DNA from: Spirodela intermedia
Lineage: Eukaryota; Streptophyta; Magnoliopsida; Alismatales; Araceae
Length of the DNA stretch: 64,000 nucleotides
Assembly: GCA_902729315.2 (NCBI GenBank)
Contig: LR746273.1
Span: 3,945,001-4,009,000, forward strand
Direction of reading: 5' to 3'
Positions 22,101-33,005 of this stretch are shown piece by piece. The translations under genes were made by a program, and so were the position numbers. The stretch's first letter is position 1, and every line of letters begins with the position of its first letter. Below the pieces are notes generated by a model that was not told the DNA's origin, ran no database searches, and saw nothing but the letters and a program-made list of their open reading frames with translations.

Positions 22101-23106
22101 TACTTCTCTCTTGAGTAGGCAGATAAACACAGTTTATGTTTCGTAGGAGTCCCACATGCAGGTCTTTTCTTAACAGATCTACCATATGTTACCCAAAAAT
22201 ACCACGAGAAATGAAGGCCCTAAATGTCTTCGTGAAGATACAATGTTCACTAACCACCCAACAGATGCAGAACACATTCAGAAAATTCAAAGAACAAAGA
22301 AAATGTAGAAGAGGGGAAACCCTATTTTCTAATTGACTCACGTTGACCATATGCCTGTCCCAGTTAAATTCCTCGTCACACCTGATCAAAAAGGCTCAAA
22401 TGTCCGATCAGTTAGCCTGAAGATCTTCAAAATGCAAAATCCAACAACAAAGATTCCTTTCATTACAGCATCCATGGACCGTGATGTTGTCGTTTGGGAC
22501 ATCAATAATATTTTGTGGCAGGTAGCAGACAGAGGAAGAAACTGTAATACTCGCTTCACAACAGAAAAGGTACCAAACAGATGAAGAACCCTAATGTGGA
22601 GAAAAAAATCCAAAAGCCAGTACATAATTTAAGACTGCCACGAAGGGGCTCCCTCCTCACCTGAGGGATCCTCCGGGAGAGTTAATGAAAAGCCGGATGT
22701 CCTTGGTGGGATCCTGTGCATCCAGGAGAAGGAGTTGGCTGATGATAGCGTCCGCAACGAAGTCATCAATACCACTCCCCAGAAACACTATGCGCTCCCG
22801 GAGCAGTAAACCCATCACGTCGGACTCGGCCCCCCTTGGAGACCCCGCCGGCGGAGCAGAAGAAGCAAAAGTCCCAGGCTCGAATTCGAGACGCAACCCA
22901 CTGCTGTAGAAGCTCGAGGGATTCGGGAGACTCGTCGAGTCTGGAGACGGAAGGGAGACGCTTGAAGATAAGAGGGCCCTGAAGCGGCCGGGAAATGGCC
23001 TATACGGTGGAGGAACTGTGCGCGGCCTTGCGATTGTGAAGGAGGACGAAGAGGAGGGAGCAAGGGACGGAGATGCCGCCGGAGCGTAGACGGAGAGTAC
23101 GGCCAT
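19112..23106 (-). CDS. CLPP4: Plastid Clp protease proteolytic subunit, ClpP4 type
   Basis: Two exons, 22661-23106 and 19112-19595, give 309 residues. Residues 1 to about 60 are Ser/Pro/Arg-rich, a plastid transit peptide. The serine-peptidase core shows NSPGGS (oxyanion region), Ser 175 in GIAAS, His 200 in RIMIHQP and Asp 249 in DRDRYMS. The spacing Ser+25 and His+49 equals that of bacterial ClpP, so the triad is complete. The tail [22 protein letters not shown] and the [11 protein letters not shown] and [12 protein letters not shown] segments fit my memory of plant ClpP4 rather than ClpP3, ClpP5 or ClpP6. The product would form part of the plastid ClpPR core and degrade stromal proteins with ClpC chaperones. 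The border gives ..[15 protein letters not shown] in frame. The intron is unusually long, 3065 bp. Confidence 0.9.
19596..22660 (-). other. 3.1-kb intron of the ClpP4 gene
   Basis: This single intron is AT-rich, with a GT/CA-rich patch at about 20517-20560. Short open frames inside it (for example 19835-20191 and 22136-22336) show no recognisable domain. I see no TE coding sequence, though an old non-coding insertion cannot be excluded. Confidence 0.6.
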
Positions 23107-24000
23107 GGCACCGGGAGCAAGAGAGGACTACGGCGGGCGAAGATAGGAGCTATCGTTGCGTATCGCTTCGGAGAGGGTAAGGCGCTAGAGTGCACCATCT
23201 TTTGGGAGCTTAAGTAAATGAATACCTCATAAATCATATTCATGATCATGGAACAATATCCTATGTGACAACAAATGGAGGGACTGACAAAAATATATAA
23301 TTTATTATTTTATTTAAAACCTAAAAGTTGGCAAAAATTATCACATATAATCCCTGAAGAAAAAGTTTGTTTTGGCTCCAATGTAAGATAGTGATTTTAG
23401 TATAAAAAAAGAGAGAAAAGTAACGCCAACAACTAAAATGAGTTTCTTAATGAGTTTGATATGATTATTAAATTATTTGTGATTATTCAAAAACCTGATT
23501 TAAATGACAAAATAGCTGATGTGACACTAAAAGTTGTTAAATGTCTATTAACTTAATTTTTTATAATTCTAGAAGTATTTACACATCTTCTACCAATATG
23601 AGATATATAACATCATATTGATCTTATATTTGAAATCAACTTCCCTAACCTATCACATTATAAGATGACCTTAGAATAAAATTAAAATTTTCAGAAATAA
23701 GTTGAAGAGTTATTGAGTAAAAGATTGACAAGAGAAAGTATTAACATTATACTTTGTGCATGTTTTACTTATTTTAAAAAAATAGAAGTTGGTAGATGTG
23801 TGTCAACAACAAAGCAATTATTAAGTTAATAATTAAATATAGATTTCTAATTCCACACCTAAATGACATGTTGGATATATCTTGTACTTCTAAAATTTTC
23901 TCAAAAATTAATATAAAGAGTAAATATCATCATATCTCAACTAGAAGATGAGTAGAAGACTACTTATTAAACATTTATGAATTAAGATGTCTTTATGAAT
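23107..24000. other. ClpP4 5' flank and AT-rich intergenic DNA
   Basis: The first 100-150 bases should hold the ClpP4 promoter and leader. Beyond about 23250 base composition drops to very AT-rich and no gene is seen. This is the boundary with the retrotransposon-rich block. Confidence 0.4.
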
Positions 24001-24860
24001 TGGTGATATCTTTTTGCTTATCTGTACATTTATAGAAGTAATGAATAAAGTTTTAAAAAAAATTATTAATAAATTTAGTATTATTTACTTTGATGACAAT
24101 TTAATTTATAGTACTAAAGAAAAAGAACAAATTAAACATCTTATATTAGTGTTTAAAGTGTTATAACATAATAAATTATATAGTAACTTGAAAAAAAATG
24201 ATTTTATATGACTACTATTTTAATATTTTTATAGTACATTGTAAGTGCAAATAGATTCAAAGTAGATGAAAAAAAAGTTAGAGTTATCAAATATTGGCTA
24301 ATATTGACAACAATTCATTAAGTTCAAAACTTTCATAGATTAGCATCATTTATAAAAGATTTATTTAAAATTTTAACTCAATAATGTGTTAAGTTACAAA
24401 ATGACTGAAAAAAGATAATTTCAAATGAATTGATGAAACTATTAACAGTTTGACCATAATAAAAGAGAAATTATATTTTACTCATATTTTAATTCTTCTA
24501 AATTTTCGTAAACTATTTAAAGTAGAATGTGATGTATCTATAATTGACATTGGAGGTGTACTGTCACAAGAAGGTTGGGTAATAGTATTTTTCAATGAAA
24601 AACTTTTAGATGTAAGAAAAGAAATAGACAACATATGAATTGAAATTTTATGTTGTGGTTCGTGTTTTACAAATGTAAGAATATTACTTAATTTAATATG
24701 ACTTGAATTTATATAAAAATCATGAGGCTCTTAAATCTATCAAATGTCAAACTTCTATTAATAGAATACATGCTAAATGGATGTCTTTTATTGAGTATTT
24801 TACTTTTGTTATTAATCATAAATCTAAAAAATTGAGTGAAGTTATAGATGTTTGTTAAAG
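24001..24860 (+). pseudogene. Ty3/gypsy reverse transcriptase-RNase H remnant
   Basis: Near 24090 a + frame reads IIYFDDNLIYS, the RT catalytic box with surrounding residues. From about 24470 the RNase H start follows (ECDVSIIDIGGVLSQEG in altered form, then FFNEKLLDVRKEID). Further on come EALKSIKCQT and FVINHKSKKLSEV, the end of RNase H. The frame shifts several times and is very AT-rich, so the copy is old and dead. Confidence 0.75.
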
Positions 24861-26279
24861 CTAATTTTTTTATGTTTAAATAGTTTTATTATTTAATTTT
24901 TATATGTTAACTTGTAAAATAAATATTGTAATATATTTTTAATTTTCAAAGTTTAAAGTTAAAGGACTTAATACAATTTTTAATTAAAAAAAATATAAAT
25001 AAATTATAAAAGTTACCGCCCAATAACAAGCCGACACTCAATGGTTAATCTAGAGGGGCGCAGCACTCAAGTGGGTAGACCCAGACCTTGAAAGCCATAA
25101 GTTAGGCTTGAGTAACTAAGGACATGCTTCACACATATGTACATCACTCCCTTGTCATATGTTGAGAGCCAACTAGTTGTGGAGCAAGAAGCATCGTACA
25201 CACTATGTGCGTATAAGCATAACACACATTGCCTTCTTCCAAGATGGTCTTAGACATTATTTTTTCCAAGAGAAGTGTTCTCTATATTAAGAATAAAGCT
25301 TTGATATATATTCAGCTTAATCATTGAAAAACTTATAATGTGGGACTAAATATTTTCATTTATTTCAAGAGAATGATATGAGGCAATTTGGTCTAATGGT
25401 GTTTAGTGAACCAATTACTAAATAAGGTAGATCCCATAGTAAGAAAACCACCATGATACTCGAAATGTGAAGCATTTCGTTTGTTGTTTTGTAGATCCTA
25501 GGTCGCTAAACATAGATGCGACCAAAAAAGATGATCCAATGGCAAGCAAAGCACCACGATGTTGAGAACTTAAGTTATCACATGTATCACCATTAAATCT
25601 AATAATTAATTATTTTCGATTATTATTAAAATCCTCACGAAAGTCACAAATACAACATCGATTTCTTTCCTCTTTTTGCTCAATCAATGTCTTTGCTAAT
25701 CGGTGAGCTTGATCCTTCCTTTCCTAATTATACTCAAGGCCTCTGACAAGTGATCAACTCTTTCCTTCTCCCCCCAAATGATAGTGACAACGTAGTTGAC
25801 CCTTCTTTTTAGTCGATTTCTTCAACAAGTGGTGTAATACTTTTAAACAATATTTCTGCAACTTCTAACATAATGTGACATGTCTGAATGAAATTAAACT
25901 ACCACACTAATATCTCTAATGGCCCAAGAGGTAGATTAAACTTAGACAATAATTTTTTTACTTATTTTTAGTATTTATTTATATTATTTATTTATATTTT
26001 ACAACAAGTTATGTCTATTTTACATATGTTTCAATTGAAATAAGTAAAATTAATTTAAATCCTAACAAATAATTATTGTTCCTTTTCTAAATCCTCTGAA
26101 ACTCATCTAAGATCAAGTTAAGATAGTGTTTAACTTATTTTCTAATAATTTTTTATTTCAATAATAAAGATTCTTGAAATCAAATCTTAAAATCTTTGTA
26201 TTTTTGGCATTATGTGAATAATAAAGATTTTTTTATGTTCAAACATGAAATCAATGAGATTAAAAGCTGATTAATGAAC
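24861..26279. other. AT-rich repetitive DNA without recognised coding sequence
   Basis: The part at 25020-25640 is less AT-rich and has an abrupt left edge after AAAGTTACCGCCC, suggesting a non-coding insertion (LTR or DNA element). No terminal repeats or coding sequence could be confirmed. Confidence 0.35.
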
Positions 26280-26453
26280 ATTGAAGTGTTAAAATAAGGT
26301 GGAAACACTTACGTTTAACCTTATGTTATGTGTGTTAATTATTGAGCACACATTACTCCGAGAATCATGGTCACCATAAAAATGGGTTGACTATTTTTAT
26401 CTCTCTTTATTATCATCTTATTTCTCTCCCTCCCTCTCTCTTGTGAAATCTCT

Positions 26454-26508
<55 letters not shown>

Positions 26509-26650
26509 GAGATCCTTTTCTCTCCTCCTCTCTCTTTCTCTCTCTATTGTGAGAGCTCTCTCTTCTCTCTCTCTTTTCCTTTTATTCTATACTCTCTTTA
26601 TTCTTCTTACCTCATGCTTATATTTTATTATTTATATTAAATAATACTAA
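26280..26650. repeat. Repeat with (CT)n microsatellite; inverted relative at 50405-50640
   Basis: A pure (CT)n tract spans about 26456-26505 within a pyrimidine-rich block. To its left the segment AGAATCATGGTCACCAT reappears reverse-complemented at about 50540-50560, next to a GA-rich block, so both belong to one dispersed repeat family, probably retrotransposon leader or LTR DNA. Confidence 0.65.
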
Positions 26651-26834
26651 AATATTAAAATCACTCTATATATAAACTAAATTAATTTGTCACTACATAT
26701 TAATCAATCTCTTTAGGTTCAACTTGAGACCTATATCTATAATAATATCTTATTAAGTCTTAATTATAAATATTATCAGATAGTAGACATTTAAACATAA
26801 TGATAAGTACACATCAATATTCTTAGTGGAAAAA

Positions 26835-27143
26835 TAACATATTTGGTGAACATGTGTGCTAATATCACATGATTTTATTATCTCAAGAAATTATATCAAG
26901 AAGATGTTGATTTTTCTCAACATCATATGGGTTGTATATCTAGGTTATCAACTAAAGGTTTTCACCTACATGATGACTTCTTATTTGGAGTAACATAGTT
27001 ATGTATTCCTTTTTACCTTTCTACTTTTGAAAAAAACTACTATATTAATTATACTCTTCAAGCAAGACATTTTAGTCAAGACAAGTTTCTACAATCAATT
27101 GAAGAACAATATTATTGACTTAAGCTAAAGAAAGATGTAGAAA
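26835..27143 (+). pseudogene. Gypsy pol fragment upstream of the integrase zinc finger
   Basis: In + frames it reads YLVNMCANIT, DVDFSQHHMGCISRLSTKGF and later KLKKDVE, matching the linker between RNase H and the integrase HHCC finger in gypsy elements. A related fragment lies at about 43060-43270. The frame is broken at 27143 by the LTR insertion that follows. Confidence 0.6.
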
Positions 27144-27610
27144 CTTAATGCAGCAAAATTTGAGGAGATGACTTGGGCAAGTTGTGACCAACTCTAATAT
27201 TGTGGAGGTGAAGTCACGTATGAAATTAAACAGGATACCCAAAGTCCACAAGGGTGCTGGAGACTACCAATAAAGGGAGAGAACTTCAAAAGAAGAAACT
27301 TACAAAGTTTTATTGACAGAAATATGAAGTGCCTCTGAGGCTCAATAGGATCTCTTAAAATAGGTTGAAAAGTCTTATTTTGACACCAACATTCCAATTT
27401 CAAATTAAATTTAAACTTGAAATCAATTTTTAAATAAAATTTCAATTTTTTTAAAAAAATCTAAAATAAAAAATAAAATTTGAATTTTAGGTGAAATTCA
27501 AATGAAAATTTAAATTTTAAATAAAACTCATAAAAATAGAAAAATAAAAATATGGCCTCAATTTTTTAATATAGCCAACTTCAACTTGAAGTGGGCTTTA
27601 GGCTGCATCA
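27144..27610 (-). mobile_element. Solo LTR (group C) inserted in a pol reading frame
   Basis: Left flank ends GATGTAGAAA and right flank starts AAAAATTTGTTCATAAATC. Joining the flanks restores the pol sense KKDVE-KFVHKSQICQ, so the intervening 467 bp is an insertion. Its right end GGCTGCATCA is the TGATG..-type LTR start read on the - strand. It contains the TCCACAAGGGTGCTGG block shared with 46290-46310 and 48280-48300. The flanking pentamers (AGAAA/AAAAA) are only an imperfect target-site duplication. Confidence 0.6.
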
Positions 27611-28060
27611 AAAAATTTGTTCATAAATCTCAGATTTGTCAAACCTACAAAAGACAAAGTGAAATACTGAATTATACACTCTATTGTTCATTCCACATTA
27701 TCTATTGACAGATATTTCTATGGACTTTATATTAAGTCTACCACAAACACAAAGAGGAGCTGACTCAATTTATGTGATAGTTGATAGATTTTCAAGAATG
27801 GTGCATTTCATCACATGTTAAAAAAAAAAGTGATGCAAGTAAATAGAAAATCAATTTTTCAAATGCATTATTCATCTACATGATATTCTTAAATAGTTAT
27901 ATCTCACTTCTATCAAACTCTTTGAAAAAGATTTGAAATATTTGTAAAAATAGAGTTTGTTGATTTCGAAATTCATATAGAACAAAAATTTGAAGATTTG
28001 AATGACACTTTAAAATAAATCTTAGCACGAATGTCTGCAAAATAATTTCAATCTCATGGT
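27611..28060 (+). pseudogene. Gypsy integrase remnant
   Basis: After the LTR, + frames continue FVHKSQICQTYK (zinc-finger tail), then ISMDFILSLPQTQRGADS and IYVIVDRFSRMVHFITC, the integrase core around the first catalytic Asp. Stops and frameshifts are frequent. Confidence 0.7.
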
Positions 28061-28139
28061 TAAACTAGTCAAAAACAAAATGATTTCTATAACCTCTCAT
28101 GGAAAAACTTACCAAATGATATAGAAAATGTAAAAAGTA

Positions 28140-29010
28140 GATCTGATTATGATGATTGCAAAGAGTTTTGAATAAAAATTGATTTGTCTAGTTTTAATGG
28201 ACATTTGAAAATAGAAGAATTTCTTGATTGAATTTCTGAAGTTGAGAAAAAAAATTGAATATATAAAGATTTCTGATGAGAAATAGGTGAAATTAGTTGT
28301 CTTTAAACTCAAAGGTGGAGCCTCTACTTTGTGGGATTGACTACAATCCACTCGTGCAAGATTAGGAAAAAATAATTTTCAAACTTGGGATAAGATGAAG
28401 AAATGATTAAAATCTAGATTTCTTCCTCCTTATTATGAACAATTTTTATATCACAAATATCAAAGTTGCAAACTAGGAAGTAGATCTGTCGTAGAATATG
28501 CTGAGAAATTTTTCAGACATTCTTCAAGAGTCGATTTGACTGAATTCGAATGTCATATGATTTCTAGATTTGAAAGTGGAATTGAATGAGACATTGAAGA
28601 AAAGGTTGCTTTACAATCAGAACATGATGCCTTATGGCATCAGAACATGCACAAGCTTTATTGGAGAAAGGTAAATCGTGAACTCAAAATTCTATTAATA
28701 CGTCAACATTTTAGTCAAAAAGGTCAAGACCAACACATATTTCATCTGCAACTAGTAATGAAAGATCAAACACCTCAGCTGCACCAAGACCAAGTAGATC
28801 TATTTCTAGTGGGCAAAGCTCTTCTCAAAGAAATCCATATGTACCTAACTATGTTCCAAAATGTTACATATATAATGAAGAAAGTCGCAAATCAAATGTT
28901 GTCCATAACGTGATGCTTGTCCTTAACGTGGTGATGAAGATGAAATTGAAGGTGCAGAAGATCAAGAAGAAATTCAAGAGAATGTTATGGAAGACAAAGA
29001 AAAAGAATAC
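28140..29010 (+). pseudogene. Gypsy gag remnant
   Basis: A long + reading frame shows the gag/retrotrans_gag pattern: KIDLSSFNGHLKIEEFLD, KGGAST, LQSTRARLGKNNFQTWDKMKK, LKSRFLPPYYEQFLYHKYQS and RSVVEYAEKFFRHSSR. Interrupting stops are mainly TGA where Trp or Arg is expected, or TAG for Gln. The frame is otherwise kept for about 150 residues. Confidence 0.7.
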
Positions 29011-29089
29011 TATGGTCACTCTCTAGTCATGCGAAGGCTGATGTATACACTAGAAAGGAAGAACCTCTTCAACATCATAATATTTTCAT

Positions 29090-29614
29090 AACAAAATGCA
29101 CTGTTGATGGGAAGGTATGATTATTAATTCTGATAGTAGTAAAAATATTATTTCTACTTCGATGGTAGAAAAATGAGGGCTGAATGCTGAAAAACATCCA
29201 CATTCATATAGAATAGGGTGGATAAAGGAGTATAAAATAAGAGTTACAGAGACCTATTTAATTAAGTTCTCAATGGGAAAAGTTTTTTTTGATGAAATTT
29301 ACTGTGATGTTGTTGAGATGGATGTTTGTCATCTAATTTTGGGTAGACCATGGTAATATAATTTAGATGCAACTAAAAGAAAATGAGTTTTATGGCCATT
29401 AAAAGAAAATAAGTTTTTCAGCACACTTAAAGAAAAGAAGAAACAAGTTATGATAATTGACAAAAAGGAACTTTTTAATACTTTGAAAGAAAATCGTATA
29501 GTATTTATGCTCATAAAAAAAGAGAATACTTATTTACATGATTCTGGTGTTATACCTGAGGCAGTACAAAATATAATAAAAAATTTTTCTATCACAAAGG
29601 ATTCCCTTATAAAT
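29090..29614 (+). pseudogene. Gypsy protease and linker remnant
   Basis: Plus-strand frames read VMVEK.. then GWIKEYKIRVTETYLIKFSM, GKVFFDEIYCDVVEMDVCHL and ILGRPW.YNLDAT, typical of the segment after the retropepsin active site. It stops abruptly at 29614, where the tandem array begins with integrase instead of the expected RT. Confidence 0.7.
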
Positions 29615-30106
29615 TTTCTATAGATTTTCTTTTGGGATTATCGCGTACCCAAAGAGGAGTAGATTCTATTTTTGTTGTTGTGGATAGATTTTCAAAGATG
29701 ACATGTTTTATTTTATATACAAAGATGACATAATATGATACAGTTCAAGTAGCAAATTTCTTTTTCATGGAGATAGTCTGTTTGCATGGAACAGAGACTC
29801 AAAATTCGGAACAGATGAGACTGTTACATCTGACAGAGACTCAAAATTTCTATCCCATTTCTGTCATACTCTTTGGAAGAGATTTCACTCATGCCTCAAA
29901 TTCAGTACTACATGTCATCCACAAACTAATGGTCAAAATAAAACTGATTAATGGGACACTTTGTAATTCAATCCGTTGTACTTCAGGAGACAAACCTAGA
30001 CAATGGGAACTTATCTTAACTCAAGCAGAATTCGCGTACAATTACATGAGTAAATCGGTCTACAAGTTACTCTCCACTTTTTCTGTCTACTGTTTCACAC
30101 CAAACG
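29615..30106 (+). pseudogene. Array unit: + strand integrase fragment (copy 1)
   Basis: It reads [20 protein letters not shown], then in a shifted frame [19 protein letters not shown] and [11 protein letters not shown] (second catalytic Asp region and beyond), and finally PRQWELILTQAEFAYN. A small internal duplication of the ACAGAGACTCAAAATT segment (about 29802 and 29835) adds to the frameshifts. The 123-residue open frame here (29767-30138) mixes frames and is not a real protein. Equivalent pieces start at 33264, 36910 and 40556. Confidence 0.8.
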
Positions 30107-30775
30107 TGATGTATCCCAAGACACAAGTTAAAGTGTAAACTTCGAATTTAGGCCCACTTATCCTGAATAAAGTGAAAGGTGCAAGAAAAAGAAGCCCACA
30201 TATGTCACCAGCGGCCTAGAGGTCCGAATTTTGTCCCACTTTGTCTTTTCACATTTATAAAGTATTTTATGTCTCATCCCTTCTAGAAGGGACTCTAATG
30301 TTGTTCAATCTATATCTAAGATCTATTCAAGACCTCTGACTTTCAGATTCTGTATCTAAGATCTGCTCAGGGTCTCTCACTGTCAGAGTCTGCTTTAAGT
30401 CATGTCAGAGTATTTTAAGAAGATTTTTCTACGATCTCAATCTGTCATAGTCTTTTTTAAGTCATTTCAGAGTTCGTCAGACTGTATCCCTAAGATCTGT
30501 CAGGATCCTCGTTTTGGGGCACGCCCAACCTCCTTTCTAGGCCTATATAAAGGCCTCCACTGTAACCAGAGGGAGATACCTTTTTAGTTGAATCAGTTTT
30601 CTGCACTGTGAAAACCTCCCCCTCGTACTTGTGGATTCTAGTAGTCCCTTGTGGATTCAAGGGTTGAAGACTCCGAATCTGTGGATTCAGAGGCAGGTTT
30701 CTTCTTCCTCAAGATTAGAGCTTTGTGGATTCAAGCCCATACCTTGTTTATCGGTCTTGGTACTTGTAATAAATC
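30107..30775 (+). mobile_element. Array unit: group A LTR with TATA box (copy 1)
   Basis: It starts TGATGTATCCCAAGACAC, the same start as the LTR at 48645 and the reverse of the ends at 50404 and 56110. TATATAA lies at 30544-30550. Downstream, TGTGGATTC occurs four times (30630, 30650, 30680, 30724). The right end is cut near 30775 by the junction to - strand integrase, so no LTR terminus or primer-binding site follows. Copies: 33756, 37402 and 41048. Confidence 0.75.
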
Positions 30776-30785
30776 TAATGAAATT

Positions 30786-31380
30786 CTTGGAGGAAAGCAA
30801 TATACCACTGAAAATAGAGATTGGTTGGTCGAACGATTAATCATCCAGTCATATGCAAACTCTGCTTGTGCCAAAGCATAATCCCATTGTTTTGACTTTT
30901 CTCTTAAAATAAACGAATCAAATTACTCTAGAGTTCTATTCACCACTTCAGTTTGACCATCTGTTTGTGAGTGACTTGTACTATTGAATTTAAGAAATGT
31001 GTCAAACCTCTTCCAAAGAGTCCGCCAGAAGTGAGATATAAACTTAGAATCTCTATTAGAGGTAATTGACTTAGCAATTCCATGTAGATGAATAATTTCT
31101 CTAAAAAAGTGATTGACTACCACCTGATTTGCGTCATTGGTCATCTTACATGCAATGGAATGTGCCAATTTTTAAAATCTATCAATAACCACAGAAACAG
31201 AGTCAGCTCCTCTATGTGTTCGTGGCAGACCTAATATAAAATTCATTGAAATTGCAGCCCATGGACGTGTGAAATAATCCTGACATTTACGAACAAAATT
31301 TTCTACATCTTTCTTTAGTTTAGGCCGGTAATATCGCTCTTCAACTGACTGTAAGGTCTTGTCTCGACCAAGGTGTCATG
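30786..31380 (-). pseudogene. Array unit: - strand integrase fragment (copy 1)
   Basis: Minus-strand frames read HLGRDKT-like finger remnants, [69 protein letters not shown], then YALAQAEFAYDWMINRST. This fragment is clearly better preserved than the + strand integrase of the same unit, so the two halves come from different element copies. Confidence 0.8.
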
Positions 31381-31732
31381 TTAATCAAAAGAGGTATAAT
31401 TATACGTAGTAATTTCTCTCTTAAAGAGTTGCAAGGAATACATAACTATGTTCTCAAAATAAAAAAACCATCTTGTAGTGTGGAAACCTTTAGTTGATAT
31501 TCCTGGCATTACATATCATATATTGTGTTGAGAAAAATCATCATCATTTAAGTATAATTCCTTGAGATAATCAAATCTTGTGATTTCAGCACGCAGGTTC
31601 AACAAACATGCTGTTTTTCTACTGAGAGCATCTGCAAGTCAATTCAGTTTTCCTGACTACTGTTTCATAACAAAAGTAAAACGTTGAATAAAAGAGCTCC
31701 AACTGGCATGCATTCTATCGATAAAAGTCTGA

Positions 31733-32060
31733 CTATTTACTGATTTTAAGAGCTTGATGATCAGTATAAAAAATAAACTTTCGCTGAATCAAATAGTGTT
31801 CCCATGTTTGTGAAGCTTGGACCACATCATAAAATTCTAGTTCATACGTTGTCCATTTTTTTCTTACCTCAGATAGTTTTCCTCTGAAAAATGCTATCGG
31901 CCGACCTTCTTCCGACTGTACACCTCCAATGCCAACTATGGATGCATCGCATTCTGCTTCAAACAGTTTATCAAAATTTAGAAAGGCTAAACCATGAGCA
32001 GAACATAATTTCTTTTTAATCATGATAAAACTTTTTACTAGCTTCATTAGTCCATTTAAA
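31733..32060 (-). pseudogene. Array unit: - strand RNase H fragment (copy 1)
   Basis: The frame reads [60 protein letters not shown] and [11 protein letters not shown], with the RNase H catalytic Asp residues retained (DAS, TDHQ). Confidence 0.8.
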
Positions 32061-32369
32061 TTGACCCTTTTCCATACAAGTAGTAACAGGAGACATTATT
32101 GAGCTAAAGTTTCGAATGAATCTTCCATAAAATGGTGTCAACCCATGAAAACTTCAAACCTGATAAATTGTAGTTGGTGTTGACCAAACTTCGATAGCTC
32201 TGACCTTTTTTTCATCCACTTTGATACCATCTACACATACAGCATATCCTAAAAATCACAAATTAATAGTCATGAAGTCGCATTTCTCAAAATAATCTAT
32301 AATTTATTCTGTTGTAACACTTTAGACACTCATCTGAGATGTTTCATGTGCTCATCTTTCGTAATACTA

Positions 32370-32711
32370 CTGTAAATAATAATGTCGTCAAAATAAACGA
32401 CAACATTTTTACCAATAAAAGGATTCTGAACCTGATTCATTACTCTCATAAAATTCCTGGCTGGATTCGGATTTAATGATATCTGCTCTTGCAATGACCT
32501 TCTGAGAAAATTTTAGAATCACAAAGCATATCTAACATGTCATCTAGACGTGGAATTGGGAATCTATACTTAACTCTTATCTTTTTTATAGCTCTACTGT
32601 CGACACACATCCGCCAACTTCCATCTTTCTTTGAAACAAGTAAAACAGGCACAGAGCATGGGCTCATACTTTCCTTTATCGACTTTTACATAATAACTCT
32701 TCAACTTATTC
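32370..32711 (-). pseudogene. Array unit: - strand reverse transcriptase fragment (copy 1)
   Basis: It reads [52 protein letters not shown], and further on [12 protein letters not shown] (catalytic box). Frameshifts lie between. It starts abruptly near 32711, where + strand RNase H sequence takes over. Confidence 0.8.
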
Positions 32712-32734
32712 TTGAAAATTTAAATTTTCTTGTG

Positions 32735-33005
32735 GAGAAATTAATAGAAGTCAGAAGAAAGTGGAGCACATATAAATTAGAATTTTATGTTGTGGTTAGA
32801 TCATTATATACTTGGGAACATTATTTGTTTCAATGAGATTTCTTTTTATTTACTGACCGTCAAGCTTTGAAATCATTCAACGGTGAGACTTCTTTTATGA
32901 TAAATCACAAATCGGAAAAATCAAACAAAATGACTGATGCACTGAGCCGAAAATCAGAATTTTTTTATTATAGTGAGAGAAGTTAGTGATTTTGAATATC
33001 TGAGA
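32735..33005 (+). pseudogene. Array unit: + strand RNase H end (copy 1)
   Basis: Frame: VEKLIEVRRKWSTYKLEFYV, SLYTWEHYLFQ, a stop, FFLFTDRQALKSFN, INHKSEKSNKMTDALSRKSE. It leads through a degraded linker to the + integrase of copy 2. Confidence 0.75.

Noticed and set aside
29767-30138. 123-residue open frame repeated four times in the array, first thought to be a novel conserved gene
   Set aside because: It is a frameshifted read of gypsy integrase. The true integrase sense runs in another frame through the same bases, and the repeats are identical only because the whole unit is duplicated.
30631-30881. Two overlapping short open frames in the array LTR
   Set aside because: They lie in LTR R/U5 DNA made of repeated TGTGGATTC motifs and have no coding signature.
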